Positions 63,167 to 64,000 of a stretch of 64,000 bases of DNA are shown here, in pieces (within the stretch, counting starts at the first letter, position 1; each line of letters starts with the position of its first letter). The notes beneath the pieces are model-generated. The model saw only the letters and a program-made list of their open reading frames with translations. It ran no database searches and was not told the DNA's origin. The DNA comes from an uncultured Opitutaceae bacterium (GTDB lineage Bacteria; Verrucomicrobiota; Verrucomicrobiia; Opitutales; Opitutaceae). The translations under genes and the position numbers were made by a program. The stretch is taken from positions 1,435,627 to 1,499,626 of the forward strand of contig OX638348.1 of assembly GCA_951813085.1 (NCBI GenBank), written 5' to 3'.

Positions 63167-63922
63167 CTACGGGGTATATCCCGCTAGCATCGACTCCAAC
63201 CGTTCCTGGCTCGCTTTTGCCGTAAGGACAAATAAATGACCTTGAGACTCCCACTTGCTAACAGTCCATCCTGCCTTCTGGGGTTCGTATTCAAATTCTT
63301 CTGATAGATCAAAATTCTCGAACTCCCCTTCTTTTGCGACAAAGAGATGATATACGACCTCAGCATCCACGCAAATTATAGCTACTTTGCTATCGGACCA
63401 GTTTAGAGGGCGGCACCCGATTCCTTCCTGAGCTAGGAATTTCGGAGGCAATTGCCCTGGCAACTCGAAATTTTGTGATTCGAGCCAATCCGTAATCTTG
63501 GTAGTGTCCTTATTGAAATACTTCAAGCGCGGCCCATCGAAGGAATAGTTGAATGCGCGCTCTGCTAACGGGCCCGCATACGCGTCGCTCCGGTCCACGA
63601 TAAAGGTGAAATACACATTGACCATCAATACGACCGTTGCCGCCAAAGCTAGATAACGGACCAAGACGCGACGACGGCTTCGCCACCTTGACACATTCTC
63701 CATACTCGCTTCCAGCGCGGGCCTCAAATCCGGAGGCGGAGCGAACTCCTGCAAGCGTCCCTGGATTGTGGAGTCATCTTCTTTGGCTTGAGTCCACCAG
63801 GCCATCAATTCTGGATCACGCTTCGCCAATGCAAGCGCTTCGTCGAATCGCGGATCATCTGTCGGCGGGATATCGAGCGTATAATTCGCCAATATCAGCT
63901 TCGCTTCTACCTTATCCATCAT
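63167..63922 (-). CDS. Anti-sigma-like single-pass membrane protein
   Basis: ATG 63922 has an AAAGGA site seven or eight bases upstream and is preferred; the frame is open to 63973. The N-terminal ~95 residues are acidic and helical (F-D-E-A-L-A-L-A-K-R-D-P-E-L-M-A-W-W). A transmembrane segment follows near residues 88-108 (Y-L-A-L-A-A-T-V-V-L-M-V-N-V-Y-F-T-F). The ~140-residue periplasmic domain has two conserved-looking Cys (G-C-R-P-L and I-I-C-V-D). The layout matches ECF anti-sigma factors without zinc motif; a sigma gene, if present, would lie beyond the window edge. Followed by modA, 80 bases on. Confidence 0.55.
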   Translation of the reverse strand: MMDKVEAKLILANYTLDIPPTDDPRFDEALALAKRDPELMAWWTQAKEDDSTIQGRLQEFAPPPDLRPALEASMENVSRWRSRRRVLVRYLALAATVVLMVNVYFTFIVDRSDAYAGPLAERAFNYSFDGPRLKYFNKDTTKITDWLESQNFELPGQLPPKFLAQEGIGCRPLNWSDSKVAIICVDAEVVYHLFVAKEGEFENFDLSEEFEYEPQKAGWTVSKWESQGHLFVLTAKASQERLESMLAGYTP

Positions 63923-64000
63923 TTGATATCCTTTCCACTTTCGGGGAGTACGCGACAATATTATTCGGACCATCCTCGCTCTTCAACTTACGCCTCAACA

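Overview
The window comes from a Gram-negative bacterium of the Verrucomicrobiota, most like the Opitutae/Puniceicoccales side of that phylum. This placement is inferred from gene content, not from a marker-gene tree. The signs are four Cys-type sulfatases, a PSD1 (DUF1549/DUF1553) - DUF1501 - cytochrome/LRR cassette typical of Planctomycetes and Verrucomicrobia, a DksA-like protein that has lost most zinc-ligand cysteines between ileS and lspA, and LPS and outer-membrane genes (kdsA, bamD-like, lptE-like). Base composition is moderate except in two GC-rich insertion elements. Several starts are GTG or TTG, and few genes show a strong Shine-Dalgarno sequence. No stretch longer than about 300 bases lacks a gene, pseudogene or mobile element.

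Region 1 (1-3.5 kb) is accessory DNA. It holds the 3' end of an unknown gene, an orphan phage terminase small-subunit-like gene, a one-helix membrane protein, a second truncated copy related to the first gene's C-terminus, a decayed IS3-family element and a UPF0270 gene. Region 2 (3.6-12.9 kb) is catabolic: a sulfatase divergent from a CBM9-like/DUF5916 outer-membrane barrel, a second sulfatase, a decayed IS256-family element, and a sugar dehydrogenase-diheme cytochrome gene whose 5' end is lost at that element and which also carries a frameshift and a stop. Region 3 (13.0-19.1 kb) has small secreted and membrane proteins and then the three-gene cytochrome/DUF1501/PSD1 cassette.

Region 4 (19.3-35.5 kb) is core housekeeping. 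It contains kdsA, orn, the trpD-glmM-TPR run (the TPR gene appears broken), rpmF-plsX-fabH, bamD-like, lptE-like, rpe, hpt, a frameshifted RlmK-like methyltransferase, ppk2, tRNA-Arg(ACG), hpf, an RluA-type pseudouridine synthase and an MFS transporter. Region 5 (35.6-52.4 kb) contains amt-glnK behind a clear sigma-54 promoter, aspS, ileS-dksA-like-lspA, trpB-yicC, a STAS protein, aconitase, a peroxiredoxin, a methyltransferase and a MYG1 homologue. Region 6 (52.5-64 kb) contains a PQQ-type propeller, two tandem sulfatases (one with PA14), an alpha/beta hydrolase, a J-like/TonB fusion, modABC and an anti-sigma-like membrane protein.

Together the genes suggest an aerobic or facultative heterotroph that uses sulfated polysaccharides. 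At least three chromosomal genes and both insertion elements look broken. I found no CRISPR array, rRNA, prophage or clear defence island. The best candidates for undescribed biology are the PSD1/DUF1501/LRR cassette, the J-like/TonB fusion, and the His-rich secreted protein with its neighbours.
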